48,272 bases of DNA from Flavobacterium sp. YO12. Its GTDB lineage: Bacteria > Bacteroidota > Bacteroidia > Flavobacteriales > Flavobacteriaceae. Location of the stretch: contig NZ_NRQU01000035.1 in NCBI RefSeq assembly GCF_004119495.1, forward strand, positions 1 through 48,272. Reading direction: 5' to 3'. Position numbers and translations under genes: made by a program. Below are positions 1-7,641 of the stretch, in pieces (position 1 is the first letter of the stretch; every line of letters starts with the position of its first letter). The notes under the pieces are model-generated. The model was not told the origin of the DNA, did no database searches, and saw nothing but the letters and a program-made list of their open reading frames with translations.

Positions 1-1
1 T

Positions 2-337
2 TATTTACTTAGTCGTAAAATTTATTTATATAATAAAAAAGACCAATTAATAGATTTTTATCATTTAATAAATATTAAAGCAAAAAATAATCAATTAGTA
101 AAACAACGCAGAAGCCGAATACTTGACTTAGAAACAGAAGAAAAATTAGAAAATGAATGAAGCAGTAGTAAAATATTCACCCGCTTATTTACATATCCAT
201 TTTGTTTAGCTTTAATATTATTTAGCATATTCGGTATAATTTCAGATGGCAAATTTTTTATTGCTATTCCTATTTTAGCAATTATCAGTATTTACTTGCA
301 TACTGATTTAAAAATGATATTCAAAAAAAGCAAGTAA
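2..337 (+). pseudogene. C-terminal part of a small membrane protein with an in-frame TGA
   Basis: One reading frame runs from the left window edge to a TAA at 335-337, interrupted only by a TGA at 158-160. The part before the stop (52 residues) is basic and hydrophilic and ends in KLENE. The part after it begins SSSKIFTRLF and has two hydrophobic stretches that look like membrane segments, then a basic tail. No ATG, GTG or TTG lies in a good position to start the second part in this frame, so I read it as one gene broken by a nonsense change. Two overlapping genes cannot be excluded. The family is not recognised. Confidence 0.45.
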
Positions 338-421
338 CAAATATAAATTTAGCCAAAAGCCGTAAATCTAAAAATCATTTAACCTCTTTGCTTAAAACCA
401 ACGGCAATTCCTATAAAAATT

Positions 422-577
422 GCTCCAGCGGAGCAGGATATTTATAGCAAATTCAATTTCTCCCCTATCAAAAGCTCCAGCGGAGCGACATATAAACTGT
501 TAAAAGACATGTCGCTCCACTGGAGCTTTATGCCTGTAATCTACAATTTTGCTATAAATATTTCGTCCCGCTGGGAC
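422..577. repeat. Cluster of REP-like palindromes
   Basis: The palindrome GCTCCAGCGGAGC occurs at 422-434 and 474-486, a variant GCTCCACTGGAGC at 514-526, and a related GTCCCGCTGGGAC at 565-577. The copies at about 472-491 and 509-529 form a roughly 20-base inverted repeat with one mismatch, so the cluster can fold into a long hairpin. The gap between the first gene and the NTPase gene (338-775) holds only this cluster and AT-rich sequence. The two overlapping open frames here are products of the repeat and do not look like proteins. Confidence 0.75.
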
Positions 578-775
578 TTTCTCCTTTTATATTTTTTTTT
601 TAGAATTCCAAAAACAAAACCATTTCTTCTATCCAGCCCTGATGGAAGTGGAAATCCTTTTGCTTTTTCCTTTAAAAAGCAAAAGATTGAAGCGAACAGC
701 AGGAACCCATATCTCCAAAAATGCCAAATCTTTCGCTTCGCGTAAATATTCTTTTTAATTACGAATAAGTTTAGG

Positions 776-783
776 TAAATTTG
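776..783 (+). promoter_or_regulatory. Bacteroidota -7 box TAAATTTG for the NTPase gene
   Basis: TAAATTTG matches TANNTTTG. Transcription should start about 4-7 bases downstream, which rules out the in-frame TTG at 781 as start codon and favours GTG 802. No clear -33 TTG is present at the expected spacing. Confidence 0.5.
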
Positions 784-801
784 CGCTTTATTTTTAGAAT
801 A

Positions 802-1335
802 GTGCAAAAACAAATTATAGTCCTTATTGGAGGTCCTGGTACAGGAAAATCTACACTTATAAACGAATTAGTCGCTCGCGGCTATTGCTGTTACCCCGAA
901 ATTTCTAGAGAAGTTACACTCGAAGCTCAAAAAAGAGGTATCGAACAATTGTTCTTAGAACAGCCTTTATTATTCAGCGAAATGCTCTTGGAAGGACGTG
1001 TTAAACAATACGAAAATGCAAAAAAGGAGCCTGATACTGTAGTTTTTATTGATCGCGGAATTCCTGATGTTACAGCCTACATGGACTATATTGGTGATGA
1101 GTACCCTGAACATTTTGCAAAAGCTTGCGAAGATTATAAATATTCTAAAACTTTTATTTTACCGCCTTGGGAAGAAATTTATCAGAGCGACACTGAGCGT
1201 TATGAGAATTTTGAACAGGCACTAACAATTCAGAACCACTTAATCGAAACGTATAAAAAATACGGATATGATTTAATTGAAGTTCCTAAAGATACGGTTG
1301 AAAACAGAATTCTTTATATATTAGATAAAATTTAG
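802..1335 (+). CDS. AAA-type NTPase/kinase, NadR-like ATP-binding protein
   Basis: 177 residues from GTG 802. The protein opens with MQKQIIVLIGGPGTGKSTL, where GGPGTGKS is a Walker A P-loop directly at the N-terminus, as in AAA_28/NadR-like kinases. VVFIDRGIPD in the middle is a plausible Walker B/substrate segment, and the C-terminus ends after a predicted helix with EVPKDTVENR. The length fits small single-domain nucleotide kinases. The family is common in Bacteroidota; the substrate is unknown. The upstream in-frame TTG at 781 overlaps the -7 box and was rejected as a start. recQ follows 64 bases downstream and may be cotranscribed. Confidence 0.8.
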   Translation: MQKQIIVLIGGPGTGKSTLINELVARGYCCYPEISREVTLEAQKRGIEQLFLEQPLLFSEMLLEGRVKQYENAKKEPDTVVFIDRGIPDVTAYMDYIGDEYPEHFAKACEDYKYSKTFILPPWEEIYQSDTERYENFEQALTIQNHLIETYKKYGYDLIEVPKDTVENRILYILDKI

Positions 1336-1399
1336 CGGCGGGTTTAAAGTTGCAAAACTAGAAACTGATTTCTAAATTTTTAACTTTAACACTTTGGCC

Positions 1400-3295
1400 A
1401 TGCAGGAAGCACAAGATATTCTTTTAAAATACTGGAAACACGAAAGTTTCAGACCGCTGCAAAAAGAAATTATTGATTCGGTTTTAGAAGGTCATGATAC
1501 TTTTGCACTGCTGCCAACTGGAGGCGGAAAATCAATTTGTTTTCAGGTTCCAACTATGATGCGCGAAGGAATCTGCTTGGTTATTTCACCATTGATTGCT
1601 TTGATGAAAGACCAAGTAGCGAATCTTCAAAAAAGAGAAATTAAAGCAATTGCTCTTACTGGTGGAATTCATACGGAAGAAATTATCGACCTTCTGGACA
1701 ATTGCCAGTTCGGAAATTACAAATTTCTTTATCTTTCGCCGGAGCGTTTACAATCAGACTGGATATTAGAACGTATCAAAAATCTTCCTATAAGTTTTAT
1801 TGCCATTGATGAAGCGCATTGTGTTTCGCAATGGGGGCATGATTTTAGACCGGCTTATTTAAAAATTTCTGAACTCAAAAAACACTTTCCTAAAATTCCT
1901 TTTTTAGCTCTGACTGCAACTGCTACACCAAGAGTTGTTGAAGATATTAAAACTGAATTAGGATTAAAAGACACTAAACTATTTCAACAGTCTTTCGAAA
2001 GAAAGAATATCGCATACATGGTTTTTGAAGTTGAAGATAAACTGTATCGAGTTGAGCAAATTTTAAAGAAAAACCCACAGCCTTCTATTATATATGTACG
2101 AAATAGAAAATCGTGTTTAAATATCTCAACACAATTACAATCGCTGGGTTTTAGAGCTACTTATTATCACGGCGGTCTTTCGACAAAAGAAAAAGATAAA
2201 AATATGCAGTTGTGGATGTCGGAACAAGCACAGGTTATTGTTGCCACAAATGCGTTTGGAATGGGAATTGACAAAGACAATGTAAAAACGGTCATTCATA
2301 CACAATTGCCTGAAAATCTAGAAAACTATTATCAGGAATCTGGAAGAGCGGGACGAAATGGCGAAAAAGCCTTTTCGGTTTTATTATACAATAATTCAGA
2401 TGCGAACCAAACTGAACAACAGTTTTTAAGTATTCTGCCTGACAAAAAATTCTTAAAAACAATGTATGTCAAGCTGTGCAACTATTTTCAAATAGCTTAC
2501 GGCGAAGGCTTAGACGATACTTTCTCTTTTAAACTGAATCACTTTTGCAACAAATACGACTTCCCTACTTTAAAAACATATAATGCTTTACAGTTTTTAA
2601 ATCAACAAGGAATCATTACAATGTCTCAGGAATTTTCAGAGAAGGTTACAATGCAGTTTTTAATTGAATCTAAAGAAGTTATTCGATACACAAGTTTGAA
2701 TCAGAAAGATGAAGAAATTATTTTGGCCATTTTAAGAACTTATCCGGGAGTTCATGAAATGAAAACACCGATTAATCTTTCGCTGATTGCCAAAAAATCA
2801 AATCATACTGAAGAACAGGTTACTTCTCTTTTAGAAAAATTGAGAGAGAAAGAGATTATTGAATATAAATCTAAAAATAATGATGCTACTATATTATTCA
2901 ATGAAGTTCGCGAAGATGATTTGACTATAAATAGGGTTTCAAAGTATCTGGAAAAACAGAATCAGCTTAAACAAGAACAGCTTTCATCTGTTCTGTATTA
3001 TATAAAGGAAAGCAAAACCTGCAAAAACAGATTGGTTTTGGATTATTTTGGAGAAGAAACTAATTCGAATTGCGGAGTTTGCTCCTATTGCATTACGCAA
3101 AAAGGAAAAATCACGGAGGCCGATTCTATTGCTGACAAAATCTTGTCTTTATTAAAAACGGCATCTTTGACTTCAAGAGAAATTCAAAATCAAATAAAAC
3201 TAGATGCATCAGATATAATACTTGTTCTTCAAGAATTATTAGAAAACAATCATATCGTTATATTAGCGAACAATAAATACACTTTAAAATCATAA
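1400..3295 (+). CDS. recQ: ATP-dependent DNA helicase RecQ
   Basis: 631 residues from ATG 1400 (a TTG six bases earlier is also in frame). Superfamily 2 3'-5' helicase for DNA repair and recombination. Visible motifs are Walker A LPTGGGKS near residues 39-46, DEAH at 137-140 followed by the aromatic-rich loop CVSQWGHDFRP, motif VI QESGRAGRNG, and a RecQ zinc site with Cys 541, 558, 561 and 564. After this a short winged-helix-like region follows, but no clear HRDC domain, which fits the shorter of the RecQ types in Bacteroidota. Its TAA overlaps the fmt ATG by one base, implying translational coupling. Confidence 0.95.
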   Translation: MQEAQDILLKYWKHESFRPLQKEIIDSVLEGHDTFALLPTGGGKSICFQVPTMMREGICLVISPLIALMKDQVANLQKREIKAIALTGGIHTEEIIDLLDNCQFGNYKFLYLSPERLQSDWILERIKNLPISFIAIDEAHCVSQWGHDFRPAYLKISELKKHFPKIPFLALTATATPRVVEDIKTELGLKDTKLFQQSFERKNIAYMVFEVEDKLYRVEQILKKNPQPSIIYVRNRKSCLNISTQLQSLGFRATYYHGGLSTKEKDKNMQLWMSEQAQVIVATNAFGMGIDKDNVKTVIHTQLPENLENYYQESGRAGRNGEKAFSVLLYNNSDANQTEQQFLSILPDKKFLKTMYVKLCNYFQIAYGEGLDDTFSFKLNHFCNKYDFPTLKTYNALQFLNQQGIITMSQEFSEKVTMQFLIESKEVIRYTSLNQKDEEIILAILRTYPGVHEMKTPINLSLIAKKSNHTEEQVTSLLEKLREKEIIEYKSKNNDATILFNEVREDDLTINRVSKYLEKQNQLKQEQLSSVLYYIKESKTCKNRLVLDYFGEETNSNCGVCSYCITQKGKITEADSIADKILSLLKTASLTSREIQNQIKLDASDIILVLQELLENNHIVILANNKYTLKS

Positions 3296-4242
3296 TGGAA
3301 AAATTACGAATTATATTTATGGGAACGCCAGAATTTGCTGTTGGCATTCTGGATACTATTATAAAAAACAATTACGACGTTGTGGGCGTTATCACAGCTG
3401 CAGATAAACCGGCCGGTCGCGGACAAAAAATAAAATATTCGGCGGTAAAAGAATATGCATTGGCAAACAATCTTACTTTATTACAGCCAACTAATTTAAA
3501 AGATGAAAGTTTTTTAGCCGAATTAAAAGCCTTAAATGCTAATTTACAAATAGTAGTTGCCTTTAGAATGCTGCCAAAAGTGGTTTGGGAAATGCCAAGT
3601 TTAGGAACTTTTAATCTTCATGCTTCTTTACTTCCAAATTATAGAGGTGCAGCACCTATTAACTGGGCAATTATTAATGGAGAAACCAAAACTGGAGTTA
3701 CAACTTTCTTTATCGATGACAAGATTGATACTGGAGCAATGATTTTAAATTCGGAAATCGCCATTGAGCCAGAAGAAAATGCAGGACAATTGCACGATCG
3801 ATTAATGTTACTGGGAAGCCAAACTGTAATTGACACTTTAAAAGTTATTGAAAACGGAAATGTTACCACAACAATTCAGGAAGACAATGACGAAATCAAA
3901 ACGGCATATAAGCTAAATAAAGAGAATTGTAAAATTGACTGGACGAAATCTGGAGCTGAGATCAATAATTTAATTCGAGGATTAAGTCCTTATCCTGCTG
4001 CGTGGTGTTTTTTGAAGGATAAAAATGAAGAATTAAGCATCAAAATATATGAAGCTAAACTAGCTGTAGAAGCACATTCTTATGAAATTGGAAGTTTAAT
4101 CAGCAGCAAAAAAGAAATCAAAATTGCAATTAAAGAAGGATTCATTCAGCTTTTGAGTTTACAATTACCCGGAAAAAAGCGAATGCAAGTAGCAGAATTA
4201 TTAAACGGAATAACTTTTTCTGATAGTGCAAAGGTCTATTAA
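3295..4242 (+). CDS. fmt: Methionyl-tRNA formyltransferase
   Basis: 315 residues. It formylates Met-tRNAfMet with 10-formyl-THF to allow translation initiation. The N-terminal Rossmann domain starts RIIFMGTPEFAV. The catalytic segment FNLHASLLPNYRGAAP carries the expected Asn and His (H109), and FFIDDKIDTGAM contains the Asp expected in the N-H-D triad. The C-terminal OB-like domain is present and the length equals the family norm. The gene overlaps the recQ stop by one base. A hairpin follows the stop at 4251-4275. Confidence 0.96.
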   Translation: MEKLRIIFMGTPEFAVGILDTIIKNNYDVVGVITAADKPAGRGQKIKYSAVKEYALANNLTLLQPTNLKDESFLAELKALNANLQIVVAFRMLPKVVWEMPSLGTFNLHASLLPNYRGAAPINWAIINGETKTGVTTFFIDDKIDTGAMILNSEIAIEPEENAGQLHDRLMLLGSQTVIDTLKVIENGNVTTTIQEDNDEIKTAYKLNKENCKIDWTKSGAEINNLIRGLSPYPAAWCFLKDKNEELSIKIYEAKLAVEAHSYEIGSLISSKKEIKIAIKEGFIQLLSLQLPGKKRMQVAELLNGITFSDSAKVY

Positions 4243-4250
4243 CATCAGTA

Positions 4251-4275
4251 AAACAGGGGTTTGTACCTGTTTTTG
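4251..4275 (+). terminator. Rho-independent terminator after fmt
   Basis: Stem AAACAGG (4251-4257) pairs with CCTGTTT (4266-4272) and runs into a T tract. It closes the recQ-fmt unit before the HU promoter. Confidence 0.6.
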
Positions 4276-4348
4276 ATCGATAAACAACACCCTTTATGAA
4301 CAAAAAAAGCAAGTTATCAACAATTGTTGCTAAAATTAAAGAAAACAC

Positions 4349-4378
4349 TTGCACGCAACGGATTTCCTACTAAATTTG
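4349..4378 (+). promoter_or_regulatory. Promoter of the HU gene
   Basis: TTG at 4349-4351, exactly 19 bases, then TAAATTTG at 4371-4378: a perfect match to the Bacteroidota TTG-N19-TANNTTTG promoter. The leader to the ATG at 4423 is about 40 bases. Confidence 0.85.
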
Positions 4379-4422
4379 TGTATTAACAATTTTTTTTAAC
4401 CAACAATTAATAACTAATTATT

Positions 4423-4696
4423 ATGAACAAATCAGAATTAATCGATGCTATCGCTGCTGATGCAGGAATTACAAAAGCTGCGGCTAAATTAGCTTTAGAG
4501 TCATTTTTAGGAAATGTAGGATCTACTTTGAAAAAAGGCGGAAGAATTTCATTAGTAGGTTTTGGATCTTGGTCAGTATCTGCGAGAGCTGCTAGAGACG
4601 GTAGAAACCCTCAAACAGGAAAAACTATCAAAATTGCTGCAAAAAAATGTAGTAAAATTTAAAGCTGGTGCTGAATTAGAAGGAGCAGTGAACTAA
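4423..4696 (+). CDS. HU-family DNA-binding protein with a +1 frameshift near its C-terminus
   Basis: The open frame as written ends at 4662 and gives 79 residues ending [10 protein letters not shown]. The start [18 protein letters not shown] and the arm segment [14 protein letters not shown] are typical of HU, a nucleoid-associated histone-like protein. Removing one A from the A7 run at 4641-4647 restores the usual HU ending [17 protein letters not shown] with a stop at 4694-4696, giving the normal 90 residues. The span 4423-4696 is 274 bases, one over a multiple of three. The C-terminal helix is lost in the sequence as given. This may be a sequencing error, a mutation, or slippage at the A run. 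A perfect promoter and a strong terminator surround the gene. Confidence 0.93.
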
Positions 4697-4728
4697 TAAG
4701 AAAGTTCTCTAATCTAAATAATATAATT

Positions 4729-4756
4729 AAAACCCTCCTCGTGGAGGGTTTTTTTA
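4729..4756 (+). terminator. Rho-independent terminator after HU
   Basis: AAACCCTCC, loop TCGT, GGAGGGTTT, then a T run. It is the strongest terminator in this part of the window and lies 33 bases after the restored HU stop, which supports 4696 as the true gene end. Confidence 0.9.
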
Positions 4757-4824
4757 TGCGGTTTAACGATTTTATTTGTGATTTTAATTTTTTTATGAGT
4801 AAATTTAATAAAAATTGTAGCCGT

Positions 4825-5385
4825 ATGATTTCAGAAAAATTAAAAAAAGGACACCTGCTTATTGCCGAGCCTTCAATAATTGGAGATTTATCTTTTAACA
4901 GATCGGTAATTTTATTAGCAGACCATAACAAAGAAGGATCAATAGGATTTATCATTAATAAACCGTTAAAATACACAATTAATGATCTTATCCCAGAAAT
5001 TGATGCGACCTTCAAAATATATAATGGAGGCCCAGTTGAGCAAGACAATTTGTACTTCATTCACAATATTCCTGAGTTAATCCCGAATAGTGTCGAGATT
5101 TCTAATGGAATATACTGGGGAGGTGATTTTGAATCGACCAAAGACTTAATAAATAACGGATCAATCAACAAGAACAATATCCGTTTTTTCTTAGGCTATA
5201 CTGGTTGGGACGAAAATCAGCTTGAGAATGAAATGCAGGGAAACTCCTGGATTATTGCTGATAATAATTACAAAAATAAAATTATTGGAAAGTCGACCAC
5301 TCACTTTTGGAAAGAACAAATTATTGAGCTTGGCGGCGATTATCTCATTTGGTCAAATGCACCTGAAAACCCATATCTGAATTAA
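4825..5385 (+). CDS. YqgE/AlgH family protein (UPF0301, DUF179)
   Basis: 186 residues from ATG 4825, the usual family length. The start MISEKLKKGHLLIAEPSIIGD and the motifs RSVILLADHNKEGSIGFIIN and GGPVEQDNLYFIH are diagnostic for YqgE/AlgH. The family is widespread and its molecular role is unsettled. Longer in-frame starts at 4741 and 4756 fall in or beside the HU terminator and add a non-conserved leader, so they were rejected. The stop codon overlaps the stop of the convergent aminotransferase gene. Confidence 0.92.
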   Translation: MISEKLKKGHLLIAEPSIIGDLSFNRSVILLADHNKEGSIGFIINKPLKYTINDLIPEIDATFKIYNGGPVEQDNLYFIHNIPELIPNSVEISNGIYWGGDFESTKDLINNGSINKNNIRFFLGYTGWDENQLENEMQGNSWIIADNNYKNKIIGKSTTHFWKEQIIELGGDYLIWSNAPENPYLN

Positions 5386-5398
5386 TTTTCAGATATGG
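5371..5398. terminator. Hairpin shared by two convergent stop codons
   Basis: CCATATCTGAA (5371-5381) and TTCAGATATGG (5388-5398) form an 11-bp stem whose loop holds the stop codons of both convergent genes. The T tracts are weak, so it may work as a bidirectional terminator or a 3'-end stabiliser. Confidence 0.5.
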
Positions 5399-6218
5399 AT
5401 TCATTTAGTTTTTGCACTAATAAGTAAGCCAAATTACTTGTAAACTCTTTTTTTCGATATTTAGTTATCGGTTGTATTCCCGTGATTACATTTGTGAGAA
5501 ATAATTCATCTGCTTTTTGAAGATCAAATGGAGAGATTATTTCCTCAGTTATTTCTATGCCCTCAACTTTTTTAGCTAAAGCTAAAATCTGCTTACGCAT
5601 AATTCCATTTAAACAACCTTCAGAAACTGGAGGCGTAATAAGTTTTTTACCTACAAGCATAAACAAATTTCCTTGCAAAGCTTCAACAACATTTTTAGCA
5701 TCATTTAGCAATATACAATTTGCCAGTCCATTTTCATGTGCAAAAATACTTCCCGTAACATTAATCATTTTATTAGTCGTTTTAATCGACGATAATAACT
5801 GCTTTGTTACATAGAAGTCTTTATACAAATCAACTTCATATTCAGCGGTATTTAAAGCATATAAAGTGCTTTCGAGTGCAACTGCGTGAATCAAAAAAGA
5901 AACTTCATTACTTTTTGGAAGATACAGACCGCCATCTTTTCTAAAAACGGTAATTCGAGCTCTTGCAGATCCAGAAATGTTCTTTTCTTTAAGCAGATTT
6001 AAAATTTGCTCTTCGAAATATTCCATTGTAAAGTTCATTGGAATTTCCATTCTCACCACTCGCATTGAGGCCATTAATCTAAAATAGTGATCTTCAAGAA
6101 ACAAGATTTTATTATTGATTATTTTTACCGTTTCAAAAACGCCGTCTCCATATAAAAAAGCACGATTTTGCGTTAAGATATTTTCTTCTAGTGCTATGTT
6201 TCCGTTAAAATTGATCAT
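5382..6218 (-). CDS. Aminotransferase class IV (PabC/IlvE fold)
   Basis: 278 residues. PLP-dependent fold-type IV enzyme: 4-amino-4-deoxychorismate lyase (folate pathway) or a related aminotransferase. Visible are the N-terminal FLYGDGVFETVKI motif, the segment SIKTTNKMIN that should carry the Schiff-base Lys, and the C-terminal DELFLTNVITGIQPI, all in the family order. The divergent, aminodeoxychorismate-lyase-like sequence makes PabC plausible, but substrate cannot be set from motifs. The start ATG lies only seven A/T bases after a terminator-like hairpin, and a -7 box lies just before that hairpin. The 3' end overlaps the stop of the yqgE-type gene. Confidence 0.88.
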   Translation of the reverse strand: MINFNGNIALEENILTQNRAFLYGDGVFETVKIINNKILFLEDHYFRLMASMRVVRMEIPMNFTMEYFEEQILNLLKEKNISGSARARITVFRKDGGLYLPKSNEVSFLIHAVALESTLYALNTAEYEVDLYKDFYVTKQLLSSIKTTNKMINVTGSIFAHENGLANCILLNDAKNVVEALQGNLFMLVGKKLITPPVSEGCLNGIMRKQILALAKKVEGIEITEEIISPFDLQKADELFLTNVITGIQPITKYRKKEFTSNLAYLLVQKLNESISEN

Positions 6219-6244
6219 AAAAAAACCCTGAATTTTGTTCAGGG
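6219..6244 (-). terminator. Terminator of the START-like gene, also leader hairpin of the aminotransferase gene
   Basis: On the minus strand CCCTGAA, loop CAAAA, TTCAGGG is followed by seven T, then directly by the ATG at 6218. It fits a Rho-independent terminator for the upstream gene 6273-6665. A -7 box (TATATTTG) just upstream places the same hairpin in the 5' leader of the aminotransferase mRNA. Confidence 0.75.
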
Positions 6245-6252
6245 CAAATATA
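6245..6252 (-). promoter_or_regulatory. -7 box TATATTTG before the aminotransferase gene
   Basis: The minus strand reads TATATTTG, matching TANNTTTG, about 27 bases before the ATG. No clear TTG at the -33 spacing. Use of this box would put the 6219-6244 hairpin at the extreme 5' end of the message. Confidence 0.4.
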
Positions 6253-6272
6253 AGGCATAAAATAGACTTTTA

Positions 6273-6665
6273 CTAAACAGATCCTATAAGATGTTTCAAA
6301 TCTGAGATTTGATTCTCCCACAATTGTTTAGCTTCTCCTACTTCTTCTTTTTCAGCGAAATCAACTACCATTAATGATACATCTTTAGTCAATTCATCAA
6401 CTAAAATATGCAGTTCAAAAAAGTACTCAGTATCCTTACTGCTTTCATCAACCCATTTAAATTTTACTTTTTCACCGGTTTTTTTTGAAGCTAATCGCGC
6501 TTTTTCCTGCGAATCATTCCAAATAAAAGTGAAAAACTCACCTCTTGAATTAACATTATCAGCAAACCATTCTGATAAACCTGACGGCGTTGATATATAT
6601 TGATACAATAATTGCGGCGAAGAATTGATCGGGAACTCGATCTCGTAACGTATTTTTGGATCCAT
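6273..6665 (-). CDS. START-like/SRPBCC domain protein
   Basis: 130 residues. The N-terminus MDPKIRYEIEFPINSSPQLLYQYISTP followed by GLSEWFADNVNSRG is the pattern of the Bacteroidota START-like family, a helix-grip fold related to AHSA1. KVKFKWVDES and a C-terminal long helix ending QISDLKHLIGSV complete the fold. It probably binds a hydrophobic ligand or partner protein, but the ligand is unknown. No catalytic residues or signal peptide are seen. A terminator follows at 6219-6244. Confidence 0.85.
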   Translation of the reverse strand: MDPKIRYEIEFPINSSPQLLYQYISTPSGLSEWFADNVNSRGEFFTFIWNDSQEKARLASKKTGEKVKFKWVDESSKDTEYFFELHILVDELTKDVSLMVVDFAEKEEVGEAKQLWENQISDLKHLIGSV

Positions 6666-6752
6666 GTGCTACTTTTAATTTTTTCGAAATATAAGAATAT
6701 ATGTTCAAAAACAATGCATTTTTAAAAATATTTTTTTTTCTTCATTTTATGC

Positions 6753-6782
6753 TTGTACGCTTTAATATTATTTCTATCTTTG
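6753..6782 (+). promoter_or_regulatory. Promoter of tRNA-Met
   Basis: TTG at 6753-6755, 19 bases, TATCTTTG at 6775-6782: a perfect Bacteroidota promoter, about 34 bases before the mature tRNA. Confidence 0.85.
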
Positions 6783-6815
6783 CACCCGCAATCAGGAATT
6801 CATGATAGCAGTCCA

Positions 6816-6889
6816 GGCGAGGTAGCTCAGTTGGTTAGAGCGCAGGATTCATAACCCTGAGGTCACGGGTTCAACTCCCGTCCTCGCTA
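6816..6889 (+). tRNA. tRNA-Met (anticodon CAT)
   Basis: 74 bases without encoded CCA. Acceptor strand GGCGAGG pairs with CCTCGCT (one G-T pair at the end), the D arm is GCTC..GAGC, anticodon CAT lies at 6850-6852, and the T arm is ACGGG TTCAACT CCCGT. It has no C1-A72 mismatch and no run of three G-C pairs in the anticodon stem, so it is not initiator tRNA. Elongator Met is most likely; tRNA-Ile2 (lysidine-modified CAT) cannot be fully excluded. Confidence 0.93.
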
Positions 6890-6896
6890 CAGGTAA

Positions 6897-6931
6897 AAAG
6901 GCATCACTTAAAAGTGATGTCTTTTTTTTAT
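6897..6931 (+). terminator. Terminator after tRNA-Met
   Basis: GGCATCACTT, loop AAA, AGTGATGTC, then eight T. It lies within ten bases of the tRNA end. Confidence 0.85.
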
Positions 6932-7024
6932 TTACAGTGATTATTTATGGCAAAATTTGTAACTTACATTTTATAATTATCGCTAAAAACAGCTTTTTGA
7001 AAACTAAGTAATTCATTAAAAATC

Positions 7025-7282
7025 ATGGATATAGTAAAATTTAAAATCACATCAAAAACGATAAAGGTAGAAGTACGCAATTCGAATAATTATGTTTTTA
7101 ATTTCAATACTGCTTTAGAAATTGAAAAAGAAGACAAAGATGTTTTATTAAAACTATACAATGCATTAGATCTTCTTTTTAAGAAAGAAGCCGTAAGCGA
7201 GGTAAAAAACTACATTTCGCCTAACCAAACGAATATACTTGACCAAATTTCTGCCGTTGATAATTTAGAGCAGGAAAAATAA
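7025..7282 (+). CDS. Small hypothetical protein
   Basis: 85 residues, charged, no signal peptide or membrane segment. The N-terminal half looks like beta strands (FKITSKTIKVEVRNSNNYVF), the second half is helical and acidic. The ATG at 7025 is the only sensible start and a strong terminator follows at 7311. Composition and codon use match neighbouring genes, so I take it as real. No family recognised. Confidence 0.65.
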   Translation: MDIVKFKITSKTIKVEVRNSNNYVFNFNTALEIEKEDKDVLLKLYNALDLLFKKEAVSEVKNYISPNQTNILDQISAVDNLEQEK

Positions 7283-7310
7283 TCAACTCCTTTTAGATTT
7301 AAATAATTTG

Positions 7311-7345
7311 AGGGTTAAAGAAGTTCTTCTTCTTTAACCCTTTTA
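7311..7345 (+). terminator. Terminator after the 85-residue protein gene
   Basis: GGGTTAAAGAAG and CTTCTTTAACCC form a 12-bp stem with a short loop, followed by a T-rich stretch. Confidence 0.8.
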
Positions 7346-7641
7346 TATTTTAAACCAAAACCCTCCTCTTCTTTTACAGTCACACAATACTCACATTCAA
7401 ACAATTACACTTAACTCTTTTATTAGTTGCAAAAATAAAAAGCATCATTTTTAATAAAAATTTAAGCTCTTTTCTTTTACAAAATCATTAACTTGTTGTA
7501 AAATTTAAAACTACACTAGTTTTAATCTTATTTTAAGCAGGCCATTTTCCATCATTTTACCCCTAAATTCAAGCATCTGTTAACAGGATTTGCGGTCTGC
7601 CACATGCAGTTATTTTATTTTAATTAAAAAAGAATAAATCT
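7346..7641 (+). other. AT-rich upstream region of the GH130 gene
   Basis: About 300 bases without a credible open frame. I see no TANNTTTG box with a matching TTG and no strong hairpin. It presumably carries the promoter and a long leader of the GH130 gene. Confidence 0.4.

Noticed and set aside
509..813. Overlapping open frames on both strands at 509-745 and 541-813
   Set aside because: They lie in the REP-like palindrome cluster and the NTPase promoter, have odd composition and no recognisable family.
4741..4824. Longer N-terminus for the YqgE/AlgH protein starting at 4741 or 4756
   Set aside because: These starts lie in the HU terminator stem or T run, and the conserved family start matches ATG 4825.
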